A DNA stretch of 43,197 nucleotides. Origin: CAZIGK01 sp964538615. GTDB taxonomy: Bacteria > Pseudomonadota > Alphaproteobacteria > Rickettsiales > RI-342. The stretch spans positions 1 to 43,197 of the forward strand of contig CAZIGK010000014.1 in NCBI GenBank assembly GCA_964538615.1, read 5' to 3'. Below the pieces are notes generated by a model. The model was given only the letters and a program-made list of their open reading frames with translations. It made no database searches and was not told where the DNA came from. A program made the translations under genes and the position numbers. Positions 31,986-41,036 of the stretch are shown in pieces. Every line of letters starts with the position of its first letter. Position 1 is the stretch's first letter.

Positions 31986-32990
31986 TCAGAGCCACTTGCG
32001 TAGGCGGAACAAGGTCAGCAGGCATAATGCAACCCCTGCCATAATCAGGCAGACATAGGCAAACCCGTGGGAATCCTCCAGCCATGGCAGACCGGCGACA
32101 TTCATACCAAACAACCCTGTCGCAAAACTGAGCGGTAAAAAGACGGTCGAGATGATGGAGAGCAGATACATCACACGGTTCATCTGTTCGGAGAGGGCAT
32201 TCATCAATTCATCCTGAATAATCTGGGTGCGCTCCCGCAGTTCTTCCAAATCTTCCAAATAGCGTAACAGACGGTCGGTTTGCTCTTGCAGTTCAATTTT
32301 ATGATGATCCTTTAACCATTTGGCTTTATGTATTTTTAAACGATTCAACGCTTCCCGCTGCGGGGTGAGGTAGCGCCGCAGCGTAATGGCCTGCCGACGA
32401 TGCTGGATGAGGGCGTTGCGGATATCCCGTCCTTTCTCCGCCAGCATCACCCGCTCTTCCAGATCATCCACGGCATCATTCAGCCGTTGAATGACTGGTT
32501 CCATACGGCTGAGCAGTGCATCTGACAAGTAGCAGACCAACATGCCTGCCCCGCCTTCGTGGTGATTCGCGTGCATCAACCTTTCCGCAACGTCCTGTAC
32601 CGCATTCAGGTTACGACGTTGCAGGCTAATAACACGAGAGGCATCCACATACAGGCGGATAGACACCATATCTTCCGGACGGGAGTCAGGATTCAGGTTC
32701 ACGCCGCGTAATATCAGCAGCACTCCATCATCATGCTCGACCATGCGTGGACGGGTTTCCGGCTCCAGCAATGCCTGCTGTAGTGCTTCGGAAAGGTAAC
32801 CCGCACGATGGGACAGCCATTGTTGCGCAGGAGCGTACTGTTTGGCACTTAAATGCACCCAGGCCGGACTGGACGCTTCCAGTTGCGCGACCAGGCGTCC
32901 CTCTTCCGTGATGGGTTTCACCTGCCCTTTCTCAAGCGACCATGCCTGTAGAATGAGCGGCTCGTGGGAAGGAGGGCTGGCAAGGTTCAT
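31986..32990 (-). CDS. ZntB/CorA-family zinc or magnesium transporter
   Basis: The protein has 334 residues. A cytoplasmic N-terminal domain and a long helix precede two transmembrane helices at the C-terminus (STVFLPLSFATGLFGMN and GFAYVCLIMAGVALCLL). The signature GMNVAGLPW links them, as in CorA/ZntB channels; the VAGLPW form is nearer to ZntB (zinc) than CorA (magnesium). Length is typical of ZntB. ATG 32990 follows CGGGGA. Substrate is inferred from the signature only. Confidence 0.86.
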   Translation of the reverse strand: MNLASPPSHEPLILQAWSLEKGQVKPITEEGRLVAQLEASSPAWVHLSAKQYAPAQQWLSHRAGYLSEALQQALLEPETRPRMVEHDDGVLLILRGVNLNPDSRPEDMVSIRLYVDASRVISLQRRNLNAVQDVAERLMHANHHEGGAGMLVCYLSDALLSRMEPVIQRLNDAVDDLEERVMLAEKGRDIRNALIQHRRQAITLRRYLTPQREALNRLKIHKAKWLKDHHKIELQEQTDRLLRYLEDLEELRERTQIIQDELMNALSEQMNRVMYLLSIISTVFLPLSFATGLFGMNVAGLPWLEDSHGFAYVCLIMAGVALCLLTLFRLRKWL

Positions 32991-33098
32991 GGGAGTCCCC
33001 GTATCGTATCAACGTATATGAATGCAGACATTAAACGCGATAAACGTTAACACTGCGTACCTATCAGGAGGAAGCTGTCACAAAAGTTTCATATAATT

Positions 33099-33117
33099 GA
33101 TAATGATTCTCATTGCA
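33099..33117. promoter_or_regulatory. Fur box 3, upstream of the degenerate P-type ATPase
   Basis: GATAATGATTCTCATTGCA contains the same 13-base core as box 2 and matches 14 of 19 Fur-consensus positions. It lies about 80 bases before ATG 33195. Iron-dependent repression is inferred. Confidence 0.65.
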
Positions 33118-33194
33118 TGCGGTGGCAAAATGCTTATGGTATTGGATCGCGGGTAAGATGATTCCCGAATACGATGTTTTCCCCAGAGGTTAAA

Positions 33195-35858
33195 ATGGCT
33201 GAACAAAAAAATACACAAACAGCGGCAGTGGCAGAAGAGAAAGAAAAGCATATTTTGCCAAATCATTTTATTGAAAACAAAGGGTTGCTGGGCGAAGGAG
33301 CGGAAGCACCGGATGTGGTGTTCAACTCTGCCCTGCCGATTATTCTGGCAAAAATTCTGGAAGAGAAAGGGGACGAGTTACCCCGTTGGCTGCGCGGCGC
33401 CATGGTCGCGGGCAGTATTACCCCAGCGATGCTGTATAACATCATTCCTGATTTGGAAGATCAGATAAAGGCGGGTGAGTGGGAAGATGCCATTATGAAT
33501 GGCCTGACCGCTTTGGCGGGGGTGACAGCAACGGTGGATGCATTTTTGCCCGGATTCACCGATTATGAAATGCTGGAAAGTTTTGGTTATCTCAATGCGA
33601 TTTTTCAGATTGTTGGTCTCTACGAAGAATATCAGGAAGCAGGGATTGAACGAGTCGTTGAAAATCTGGAAGAAGAGCTAAAGCAACAACTGATTCAGCG
33701 GAAAAGCAAAAGCACCGAAGCAGCGGATGCTCACCGCAGCGAGCCGGAAGTTTGGAAAATTGTCGAGCGCGACGGTCAGGAAGAGCGCGTTCGTATCACG
33801 CCGGAAAATATACACGACATAAAGGCCGATGATATTTTGGAAATTGGGCCGGATTCCCTCATTCCGGTCGATGGAGAGATTCTGGCAATCTATGACCAGA
33901 AGGGGCAGGAAGCACGTCAGGGCGAGCTGAATACCGAAATCACGACCGGACAGAGCTTTAACACATTGATTTCCATGCGGGACGTTGAGGAGTCTCGCCA
34001 ACGAAGCAGTACAGGGGAAGCCACCGAAGCATCCCATGTCACGCCGGCTCATGTGGTGCCGCAAGCAAACTTTACGGCAGGAAACACACGTCTGCGCATT
34101 AAAGTGAGCAAAAGCTTTGAAGAATCCAGCTATATGCACGGGCTGCACCAACTGGCCAAGGATGCGGAAGAGCCAAAACTGAAAACCAACCTTCAGCAAT
34201 ATACCGGCAATTATGTGAAATTTATTATGGCACCTGCCGTAGCCTTAAAAATGGGCTGGGAGGTGATTCAGGGGTTCCGTAATGGGGGGGGCGTATCCTT
34301 TCAGGAAGCGCGGAATGCTATTCGCGAGGGCTTATCCTTAGGGATCAAGATGGCTCCCTGCCCTGTATTAGCAGTTCCTTTTGCACAGGTCAGTGCCAAC
34401 CGCTACCTACTGGAAGCGCATAATATTCAGTTGCGTGGCGAAGGTACCATGGAAAAATTCTACGCCAGTGATACGGTGGTGTTTGATATGACGGGGACAC
34501 TGACTGAAGGGAACCCGACCTTATCCCGCGAGCATGTCGTCAGCTTTGATGCTGAAGGCACCCCCATTGCAGATGAAGGCGCGGGAGCCGATATACAAAA
34601 TGACGTGATTTTAAAAGCAGCCGCACTGGAGAGGCGTTTTGGCTCTCATGCGGTGGCTAATGCCATTCACCAGCTTGGCTTACAAACCAGTGCGGGTAAT
34701 GAGGCAGAATATCAACGATTGATAGATAACACCAGCAAACTGCAAGAGGCTGAAGGATCGAAGCACCTGAATGGGGGGGTAAGCGGTATCGTGGATGGCC
34801 GTAGGGTGGTGGTGGGCAATCTGGCCTATATGGACGAACAATCTGGCTCGTTTAAAGAAGCATTTGAAAAGGTGCGCCCACAACTGGAGGCGCAGGCCAA
34901 CCGTATGGCAGAAGAAGGCATGATGACCACCTTCAGTGCTATTGAAGGGCCGGATGGCAGCATGCGCTTCAGTGTGATGGCCGCGGAAGATAAAATTCGG
35001 GATGATGCTGCCATGACCCTGAAGACCCTGCATGATGCCGGTAAAAAACTGGTACTGCTGACCGGCGACAAAGAAAACCGTGCCAACGTGATGGCCGCCA
35101 AATTAGAACGCCTGGCCCGTGAGAAACTGGGGTTGGCGGAAGGGGAGCCTCTGTTTACGGAAGTGCGTGGCAGCCAGACACCTGAGTCTAAAAAAGAGTA
35201 TATTGAGCAAGAACAGGCGAAGCAGGTGACGCATGGCAATGGCAGCCGCCGTTCTATTGTGGCTATGGTGGGAGATGGTTCCAACGATGCGCCAGCGTTG
35301 AACGCGGCGGATGTGTCTTTTGGTATCCGGGATCGGGGGGCGCAAGCCACCGAAGCGGTCGTGAACGGTAAAATCACGGATATTGGTGATATTGGGCGCA
35401 TGTATAAAATGCAGACCCGCTTGAGTAAAACCACCTCCCTATTAACCAAAGTGGCCATTGGCTGGATGTCTCTCCTGACGTCAACAGAGCTAATGCCATT
35501 CAAAATCCCCAATCCAATTGTTTCCATTCTGCATGAACTGCCTACAGCACTGATTATGTATATTGGCGCGAAGACAGCGCATCAGGCGACATTGGATGCG
35601 TTTAAAGACGCACCGGGTGTGGATGTCAGCAAGCTGGAAGCCCCCATGAGTTGGGAACAGGCGCGTCATATGGCCAGTGCCATGTTCAATGCCCTGCGCA
35701 ACAAGGTGCAGATGGGAGATAAGGCGATTGCCGCAGGTGCAGGCGATGAAAGCAAGGGCGCCAATGTCACCCAGCAGCTAGAAAACCCGACCCTTCGGGC
35801 GACAGCCAGAGTGGAAGGTGCGCCACCGCAGCCCGGAGCTGGTATAGCGGCGGCATAG
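33195..35858 (+). CDS. Degenerate P1B-type ATPase homologue, apparently soluble
   Basis: The protein has 887 residues from ATG 33195 (AGAGG at six bases). It aligns by eye with P1B heavy-metal ATPases along its length: the actuator TGES is TGQS (T251-S254, Gln at 253), the ion-binding loop ends in APCPV (C389), and the phosphorylation motif DKTGT is DMTGT (D431-T435) followed by LTEG. TGDK (623-626), GDGSNDAPAL (from G693) and a final HELPT segment are kept. The regions where transmembrane helices should lie are interrupted by Lys, Glu and other charges. Glu to Gln in TGES stops dephosphorylation in studied pumps. It is likely not a normal pump; a regulatory or inactive role is inferred. Preceded by a Fur box. 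Confidence 0.78.
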   Translation: MAEQKNTQTAAVAEEKEKHILPNHFIENKGLLGEGAEAPDVVFNSALPIILAKILEEKGDELPRWLRGAMVAGSITPAMLYNIIPDLEDQIKAGEWEDAIMNGLTALAGVTATVDAFLPGFTDYEMLESFGYLNAIFQIVGLYEEYQEAGIERVVENLEEELKQQLIQRKSKSTEAADAHRSEPEVWKIVERDGQEERVRITPENIHDIKADDILEIGPDSLIPVDGEILAIYDQKGQEARQGELNTEITTGQSFNTLISMRDVEESRQRSSTGEATEASHVTPAHVVPQANFTAGNTRLRIKVSKSFEESSYMHGLHQLAKDAEEPKLKTNLQQYTGNYVKFIMAPAVALKMGWEVIQGFRNGGGVSFQEARNAIREGLSLGIKMAPCPVLAVPFAQVSANRYLLEAHNIQLRGEGTMEKFYASDTVVFDMTGTLTEGNPTLSREHVVSFDAEGTPIADEGAGADIQNDVILKAAALERRFGSHAVANAIHQLGLQTSAGNEAEYQRLIDNTSKLQEAEGSKHLNGGVSGIVDGRRVVVGNLAYMDEQSGSFKEAFEKVRPQLEAQANRMAEEGMMTTFSAIEGPDGSMRFSVMAAEDKIRDDAAMTLKTLHDAGKKLVLLTGDKENRANVMAAKLERLAREKLGLAEGEPLFTEVRGSQTPESKKEYIEQEQAKQVTHGNGSRRSIVAMVGDGSNDAPALNAADVSFGIRDRGAQATEAVVNGKITDIGDIGRMYKMQTRLSKTTSLLTKVAIGWMSLLTSTELMPFKIPNPIVSILHELPTALIMYIGAKTAHQATLDAFKDAPGVDVSKLEAPMSWEQARHMASAMFNALRNKVQMGDKAIAAGAGDESKGANVTQQLENPTLRATARVEGAPPQPGAGIAAA

Positions 35859-36024
35859 AGATTTGTTGTTGATATTACGCAGATATGCCTAACGCAGCCT
35901 GCCCCACGCAGGCAGGCGCAGGCATGACGGGTGCCCCGGAGCAAAAGAGGCAGAACGGTGGTAAGCGGGCTATGTTTGAAGCTAAAACGTGGCTGAGTGA
36001 CATCACGCAAACTATCGATAAACT

Positions 36025-36056
36025 CTGGATATGCTTTCAGGGAAAAGCATATCCAG
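36025..36056. terminator. 13-bp perfect hairpin after the P1B homologue
   Basis: CTGGATATGCTTT and AAAGCATATCCAG are perfect inverse copies with a six-base loop. There is no T-run. It may end the ATPase transcript or belong to a mobile repeat. Confidence 0.5.
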
Positions 36057-36120
36057 AATGATGGAACTCCAAGGGCGAAAACCAAGCTAAAAACCCCTAG
36101 GCTCTACCCGCATTTAGTAG

Positions 36121-36172
36121 AGAATGTGGCGAAAATACCGAGTTTCGAGAACCGGACGTTCCCGTGCACTGA
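36121..36172 (+). repeat. Dispersed repeat, copy A
   Basis: 52 bases starting AGAATGTGGCGAA and containing TTTCGAGAACCGGA match copy B (43146-43197) at 43 of 52 positions. Copy B is cut by the window end, so the full element is longer than can be measured here. Confidence 0.7.
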
Positions 36173-36243
36173 AACGCACATGCAAGCAGAAAGCGCAGAA
36201 ATAGAGCCTATGTAGTCCATTCAATGCTAAAGGCTGCTTGAGC

Positions 36244-37212
36244 CTAACCCAACGCCGCCTGCTTGCCGAGAACTTCAGAAGCCGCTGCTGCACTACCCGT
36301 AATATCTTTATCTGAAGCATTCGGAGGCAATGCCGCACGTTCTTGTTCCAGCCCGCGAACAGAATCCAGCAAATCACCGATGCTGGCAATCTGCTCACCA
36401 CTGAGGCTTTGCACTCTATCTGCCACATGCGCAAGCAATGCTTTTAAACCAACTTTTGCACTCGGCTGATGTTCTGCTTCCGGAATCAGGGCTTTAATAG
36501 ATTCTTCTATCAGCGGAGCTAGTGTAGGAGCTACTGCAGCAATGGCCATCGTACGACGTTCATTCGTCAATGGGGGAGCCTTGAGGGCTATGCGCGCAAT
36601 CGCTGATACGCCCGTTTGTATCAAACCTGAGAAGCTGATGTTTTTGGCGTCCAGTGAATGCTGCTGCGCACCCTCGCCATCCAGATAAAGCTGCAGTGCC
36701 TGTTTCGCCTGAGATAACTCAGGCGGTGTGACATTGTGCGCCAAATGCAGACCAGAGGCATTAATGGCCGCCGCAGTCTCATTAGAAATGACATTTACCG
36801 CGGCAAGACCTTCGGTCACAGAGGGAAGCCATTCCCTAACAACCACCGTGACGCCATGGTGAAACTTTTGTCCTACATCTTGTAGAAAGCCAGTGATATT
36901 GCCTAAAATGCCGGTCTGTTTTTCTTTGCTACCAACTTCGTACTCATCGTTGAGAAATGAGAAGTGTTGCTTATACACCGTTTCCAATGTTTCCGCCGCT
37001 TTACGCTGCACTTCGACCACTTCTTGACGCTCGGCTACTTCAAATAGTTCATCCACGACTTTGAGCGTACCACTCAGGACGCCTTTTTGTTCTTCTGTTA
37101 AGCTTATACCAAACAGCTTCGTGTCTTCTTGAATGTGCCCCATGTATGTACGAAACTTATCTCGCAACGTGCTTGCTGCTCCATCATTGGTGATACTGTC
37201 TTTATCTACCAT
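36244..37212 (-). CDS. Uncharacterised helical protein (322 aa)
   Basis: From ATG 37212 (AGGGAG six bases upstream); a longer frame starts at 37269 without a signal. The sequence is mostly helical and Ala-rich, begins MVDKDSITNDGAASTL, and has no membrane segment or known motif. It converges on the degenerate P-type ATPase. Ser/Thr/Ala content and lack of family are reminiscent of secreted effector-like proteins of host-associated bacteria, but that is speculation. Confidence 0.55.
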   Translation of the reverse strand: MVDKDSITNDGAASTLRDKFRTYMGHIQEDTKLFGISLTEEQKGVLSGTLKVVDELFEVAERQEVVEVQRKAAETLETVYKQHFSFLNDEYEVGSKEKQTGILGNITGFLQDVGQKFHHGVTVVVREWLPSVTEGLAAVNVISNETAAAINASGLHLAHNVTPPELSQAKQALQLYLDGEGAQQHSLDAKNISFSGLIQTGVSAIARIALKAPPLTNERRTMAIAAVAPTLAPLIEESIKALIPEAEHQPSAKVGLKALLAHVADRVQSLSGEQIASIGDLLDSVRGLEQERAALPPNASDKDITGSAAAASEVLGKQAALG

Positions 37213-37335
37213 ATGCGACTCCCTGACTCTATGATGCGCGTTCTTTTGAATATGCTGCATTTTAGCCAAAGATAGCTACCCCCGCAGCCTACGAAGGCTA
37301 TCAGTAGCTTGTGACAGTTTTATGACACACTGGCG

Positions 37336-39279
37336 TTATGCGGCTTCTGCATTCGCTTCTGGTTCTGGCTGACGGATGGTGGCGGCTTCCTGACGGAGCA
37401 AGGCAAGCGCATCCTGCAGTGGCAGGGTGGTGGTTGCCTGTGAACCCAGACGGCGGATGGCCACGGTGCCCTGTTCTGCCTCCTGCTTGCCCAGCACCAG
37501 AATAACCGGCACTTTCGCAACCGAGTGTGCGCGCACCTTGTAGCCGATTTTATCAGCCGTTATATCCAGCGTGGTGCGCAAGCCTGCTTTTTTCAGGGCG
37601 GCATCCACTTCTTCGGCATAGGCATCTACATCGTTCGTGATGGTTGCCACGGCTACCTGAACGGGTGCCAGCCAAAGTGGAAACTTACCGGCATATTGTT
37701 CAATCAGGATACCGATAAAGCGTTCAAAGCTGCCTAAAATGGCGCGATGAAGCATGACAGGGCGGGCTTTATGCCCTTCTGACGCCACATATTCTGCATC
37801 CAGCCGTTCCGGTAGCACGAAATCAACTTGCAGAGTGCCACATTGCCAGTCACGGCCAATGGCATCCCGCAGAACAAACTCCAGCTTGGGCCCGTAGAAA
37901 GCGCCTTCGCCGGGGTTGAGTGTCCACTCCAGACCGGCGGCATTCACCGCATCTTTTAGTGCATTTTCCGCTTTATCCCAAATCGCATCGGAACCGGCAC
38001 GGGTTTGTGGGCGATCGGAGAACTTCACCCGTACTTCTGTGAAGCCAAAATCCGCATAGACTTCTTTCAAGAGGTCGCAGAAGGCGATGGTTTCTGAGGT
38101 AATTTGATCTTCGGTGCAGAAAATATGCGCGTCATCCTGCGTGAAGCCACGCACGCGCATCAGGCCATGCATGGAGCCAGAGGATTCATTGCGATGGCAG
38201 GAGCCAAATTCTGCCATGCGCAGAGGGAGTTCGCGGTAGCTTTTCAGCCGTTGGTTAAAAATCTGCACATGGCATGGGCAGTTCATCGGCTTAATGGCCA
38301 ATGTTTTATCCTCTGCATCCAGAGTGAACATGTTATCGCGGAACTTGTCCCAATGGCCGGATTTTTCCCATAACACCCGATCCACCAGAATGGGAGTTTT
38401 TACTTCGATATAGTTATTTTCCCGAAGTTTACGGCGGATATATTGTTCAATTTGTTGATAGAGTGTCCAGCCTTTATCATGCCAGAAAATCTGCCCGACA
38501 GCTTCTTCCTGCAGGTGGAACAGTTCCATCTCCCGCCCGATTTTGCGGTGATCACGCTTGGCGGCCTCTTCAAGGCGCGTCAGATAGGCTTGCAGGTCTT
38601 TCTCCGTGACCCATGCTGTACCATAAATACGTTGCAGTTGGGCATTTTTGGCATCTCCCCTCCAGTAAGCACCAGAAACGCGCATCAGCTTAAAAGCTTT
38701 GCCCAGTTTGCCTGTGGATGGCAGGTGAGGACCACGGCAGAGATCAATAAAATGACCCTGACGGTAAAGGGAAATGGTCTCCCCTGCGGGTAAATCGCGG
38801 ATAATTTCTGCTTTGAACTTTTCGCCCTTCGCTTCAAAGAAGCGAATAGCCTCATCACGATCCCATTCTTCACGGGTGATGGTTTCATTGCGATCCACAA
38901 TCTCTTTCATACGCTGTTCAATAGCGGCGAGATCTTCTGTACTGAAGGGTGTTTCGCGGTAGAAATCATAATAAAAACCATCTTCAATGACAGGGCCGAT
39001 GGTGACCTGCACGTCCGGAAACAGTTCCTGCACTGCTTCTGCCAGCACGTGGGCGGCATCGTGACGGAGGATATCCAGCCCCTGTTCACTTTCCGGCGTC
39101 AGCAAGGCGACCGTGGCATCCTGCGTGATGGTATAGCTCAGGTCTTTTTCCTCGCCATTGACCAGCATGGCAATGACTTTTTTTGCCAGAGATTTGCTAA
39201 TATTTTCTGCAACTTGCAGGCCATTGACAGCATTATCGAACTGGCGTACCGCGCCATCTGGAAGGGTGATTGCAACCAC
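37336..39279 (-). CDS. thrS: Threonyl-tRNA synthetase
   Basis: Charges tRNA-Thr. The 647-residue protein has the N-terminal TGS domain (MVAITLPDGAVRQF), the editing-domain HDAAHVLAEAVQ and a class II core with MNCPCHVQIF and a C-terminal anticodon-binding domain ending in a Glu/Ala-rich tail. Length matches bacterial ThrS. It is followed upstream by two unknown genes on the same strand, 127 bases apart; infC, often adjacent, is not in the window. Identification is secure. Confidence 0.98.
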   Translation of the reverse strand: MVAITLPDGAVRQFDNAVNGLQVAENISKSLAKKVIAMLVNGEEKDLSYTITQDATVALLTPESEQGLDILRHDAAHVLAEAVQELFPDVQVTIGPVIEDGFYYDFYRETPFSTEDLAAIEQRMKEIVDRNETITREEWDRDEAIRFFEAKGEKFKAEIIRDLPAGETISLYRQGHFIDLCRGPHLPSTGKLGKAFKLMRVSGAYWRGDAKNAQLQRIYGTAWVTEKDLQAYLTRLEEAAKRDHRKIGREMELFHLQEEAVGQIFWHDKGWTLYQQIEQYIRRKLRENNYIEVKTPILVDRVLWEKSGHWDKFRDNMFTLDAEDKTLAIKPMNCPCHVQIFNQRLKSYRELPLRMAEFGSCHRNESSGSMHGLMRVRGFTQDDAHIFCTEDQITSETIAFCDLLKEVYADFGFTEVRVKFSDRPQTRAGSDAIWDKAENALKDAVNAAGLEWTLNPGEGAFYGPKLEFVLRDAIGRDWQCGTLQVDFVLPERLDAEYVASEGHKARPVMLHRAILGSFERFIGILIEQYAGKFPLWLAPVQVAVATITNDVDAYAEEVDAALKKAGLRTTLDITADKIGYKVRAHSVAKVPVILVLGKQEAEQGTVAIRRLGSQATTTLPLQDALALLRQEAATIRQPEPEANAEAA

Positions 39280-39406
39280 GTGTGGATTCCCGCTACCTGT
39301 ATATCATCACAAAACGAGTTTCGTTTTTAAACCATCACGGAGAAAAAAGCGAGTGTGCCGTGCAAAAAAACAGCCCGCCATCATAAAAAAACTCTGCTGC
39401 GCGCCA

Positions 39407-40039
39407 CTATTGTAGGAGGCTTTGCATCAGGGGCTCGATCTGCTGCAATTTATAGGAAGCCGGAAGCGGCAATTGTCCGTCTTTTTTACGTTTGCACAGA
39501 GCATGAAAGGCTTTTTTCACACGCTCCAGCGGCAATTTTTCCGGCTGTTCCGGTTGCAAGCAGGGGGCGAAATGCTCCTGTAGGGCTTCCAGCATGGCGG
39601 AGGCATCCCGGAAGGCAATGGGATCGGTGGCGAGGGTTTTTTGCAAGTCCTGCGCTTCCAGCACTTCTGGCTGGTTAAAGCTTAACGAAGGCTCCCAACC
39701 TTCCTGAAAGGCAATATGTTCCAACGCCTGATCCAGCTCAATCAGCAGTTCCAGCAGCGGTTGGTAGTAAGATTCCTGTTCATCCATACCATCCGGCAGG
39801 CTATCGGCAATCATATCGGTCACATCTGCCCAGGCGTTAAACCGCCGAACCTTACTTCCCTGACGATCCACCGCAATATGCAGCACGGTGAGTGCCGTTT
39901 CGACAGCCGCACGTTTATGGGAGGCAATCTCCGGCAGGAGGGTGAGCAACTCGTCATAGAGAATGCGCACACGCTCCACGTCATCCAGTGTCGCACCGGG
40001 AGCCGGATTGTCGTTTGCCCCTGAAAAAATAAACTCCAC
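39407..40039 (-). CDS. Uncharacterised 210-aa protein
   Basis: An acidic, helical soluble protein (VERVRILYDELLTLLPEI, LLELLIELDQALEHIAFQE, ERVKKAFHALCKRKKDGQL). No family recognised. It begins 20 bases after the preceding gene's stop, so the two are probably one operon, and lies upstream of thrS. Confidence 0.6.
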   Translation of the reverse strand: MEFIFSGANDNPAPGATLDDVERVRILYDELLTLLPEIASHKRAAVETALTVLHIAVDRQGSKVRRFNAWADVTDMIADSLPDGMDEQESYYQPLLELLIELDQALEHIAFQEGWEPSLSFNQPEVLEAQDLQKTLATDPIAFRDASAMLEALQEHFAPCLQPEQPEKLPLERVKKAFHALCKRKKDGQLPLPASYKLQQIEPLMQSLLQ

Positions 40040-40059
40040 CGTCTATGGCACCTTTAATC

Positions 40060-40512
40060 TTAGGAGGAGGCTGCATCAGCGGCATGTTCATCCGCCAGTT
40101 CCAGCAGCCGCTGAATGAATACCAGCCCTTCCACGCGAATGTAAGGAACGTCATTGCCATCTGGGTTCAGATCATGCTCGCGCACATAATCCTGCACATT
40201 GGGCTGCAAAAGTTCCATACCCAAAGGCAGTTGCATCATGCTTTTCTCCAGTTCCGGGGTAGGCGTTTCGTACCATGCGAACAGGGTTTCAATATGGTGA
40301 CGCTGGAACCAGCGCAGCGGATCCGGAAGTTTCGAGATAATCAGCTCTTGTACCTGCTCATCGGTTAATTGTTTGAGGGCTTCCACATCAATATCCGGCC
40401 CTTGAAACGCTGCTCCCATCAAGCCACGCAATTCCTGCAGAAAGCGATGCCGGGTTTCTTCATAGGCTACGGGATCCTGTGCTTGCAGGCTGACGGGCGT
40501 CCAGTCGGTCAT
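40060..40512 (-). CDS. Uncharacterised 150-aa protein
   Basis: A soluble helical protein starting MTDWTPVSLQAQDPVAYEE, with LPDPLRWFQRHHIETLFAWY in the middle. ATG 40512 follows AGGAG at ten bases. First gene of the operon that continues with the 210-aa protein. No family recognised. Confidence 0.6.
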   Translation of the reverse strand: MTDWTPVSLQAQDPVAYEETRHRFLQELRGLMGAAFQGPDIDVEALKQLTDEQVQELIISKLPDPLRWFQRHHIETLFAWYETPTPELEKSMMQLPLGMELLQPNVQDYVREHDLNPDGNDVPYIRVEGLVFIQRLLELADEHAADAASS

Positions 40513-40562
40513 GGGGTGCTACTCCTGATGTTTTTTCCCCTTCACGCTAGAGGTGGGAAATG

Positions 40563-40979
40563 AAAAAAACCTTAAACATGCCGCCTGCGGCCTGAGTATC
40601 TTTCAAATGAGCGACACCAGATAAAGTGTAAATACCATTTTGGTACAAAAGTAGTTGCGTCAAAATGATACGTTCTGTTATAGTTCGAGGCAGACAGAGA
40701 GAATACCTGACAACTCAATATGCATCAATTTTTTGTTTTTTATGCGTATTATTGTTTGGCATGTCGCTTGCGAGTTACTAAAAAGCTGTTATGCGGTTCA
40801 TAGCGAAGCCCTCCTGAACCTGATGAACCCGTAACGCTTTTCTTACCCGAAAGGGGGGCATAGACCTTTCGGGAAGATCTGACAGAGGGAGCACCTTTAG
40901 GGAGCTTCCTCTTTTTTTATTTTTCGTTCCCTAACAAAAGCAAACACCCTGCTTTGACAGTTTAGGCAAAACAACCTAC
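40563..40979. ncRNA. Structured non-coding spacer, candidate small RNA or leader
   Basis: This 417-base spacer has no convincing ORF. It holds a perfect nine-base hairpin (CCCGAAAGG 40846-40854 / CCTTTCGGG 40865-40873) and then a terminator (GAGGGAGC / GCTTCCTC, followed by a T-run, near 40885-40920). Two stable hairpins in order, ending in a strong terminator upstream of a gene in the same orientation, are the form of a small RNA or an attenuator. No known family is recognised. Confidence 0.4.
40884..40918 (+). terminator. Rho-independent terminator upstream of the BatD gene
   Basis: GAGGGAGC and GCTTCCTC form an eight-base stem with one G-U pair, followed by TTTTTTTATTTTT. It would end a transcript starting in the spacer rather than one from the minus-strand operon. 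Confidence 0.8.
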
Positions 40980-41036
40980 ATGTTTAGGAGCAATACAGGA
41001 TCACATGTAGGGATACTGCGGAAGGCACCGCATGCG

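Larger units (their letters stand above)
35859..36243. other. Repeat-rich spacer without genes
   Basis: This 385-base spacer between convergent genes holds a palindromic element (35897-35930), a 13-bp hairpin (36025-36056) and one copy of a dispersed repeat (36121-36172). I see no convincing gene. Confidence 0.6.
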
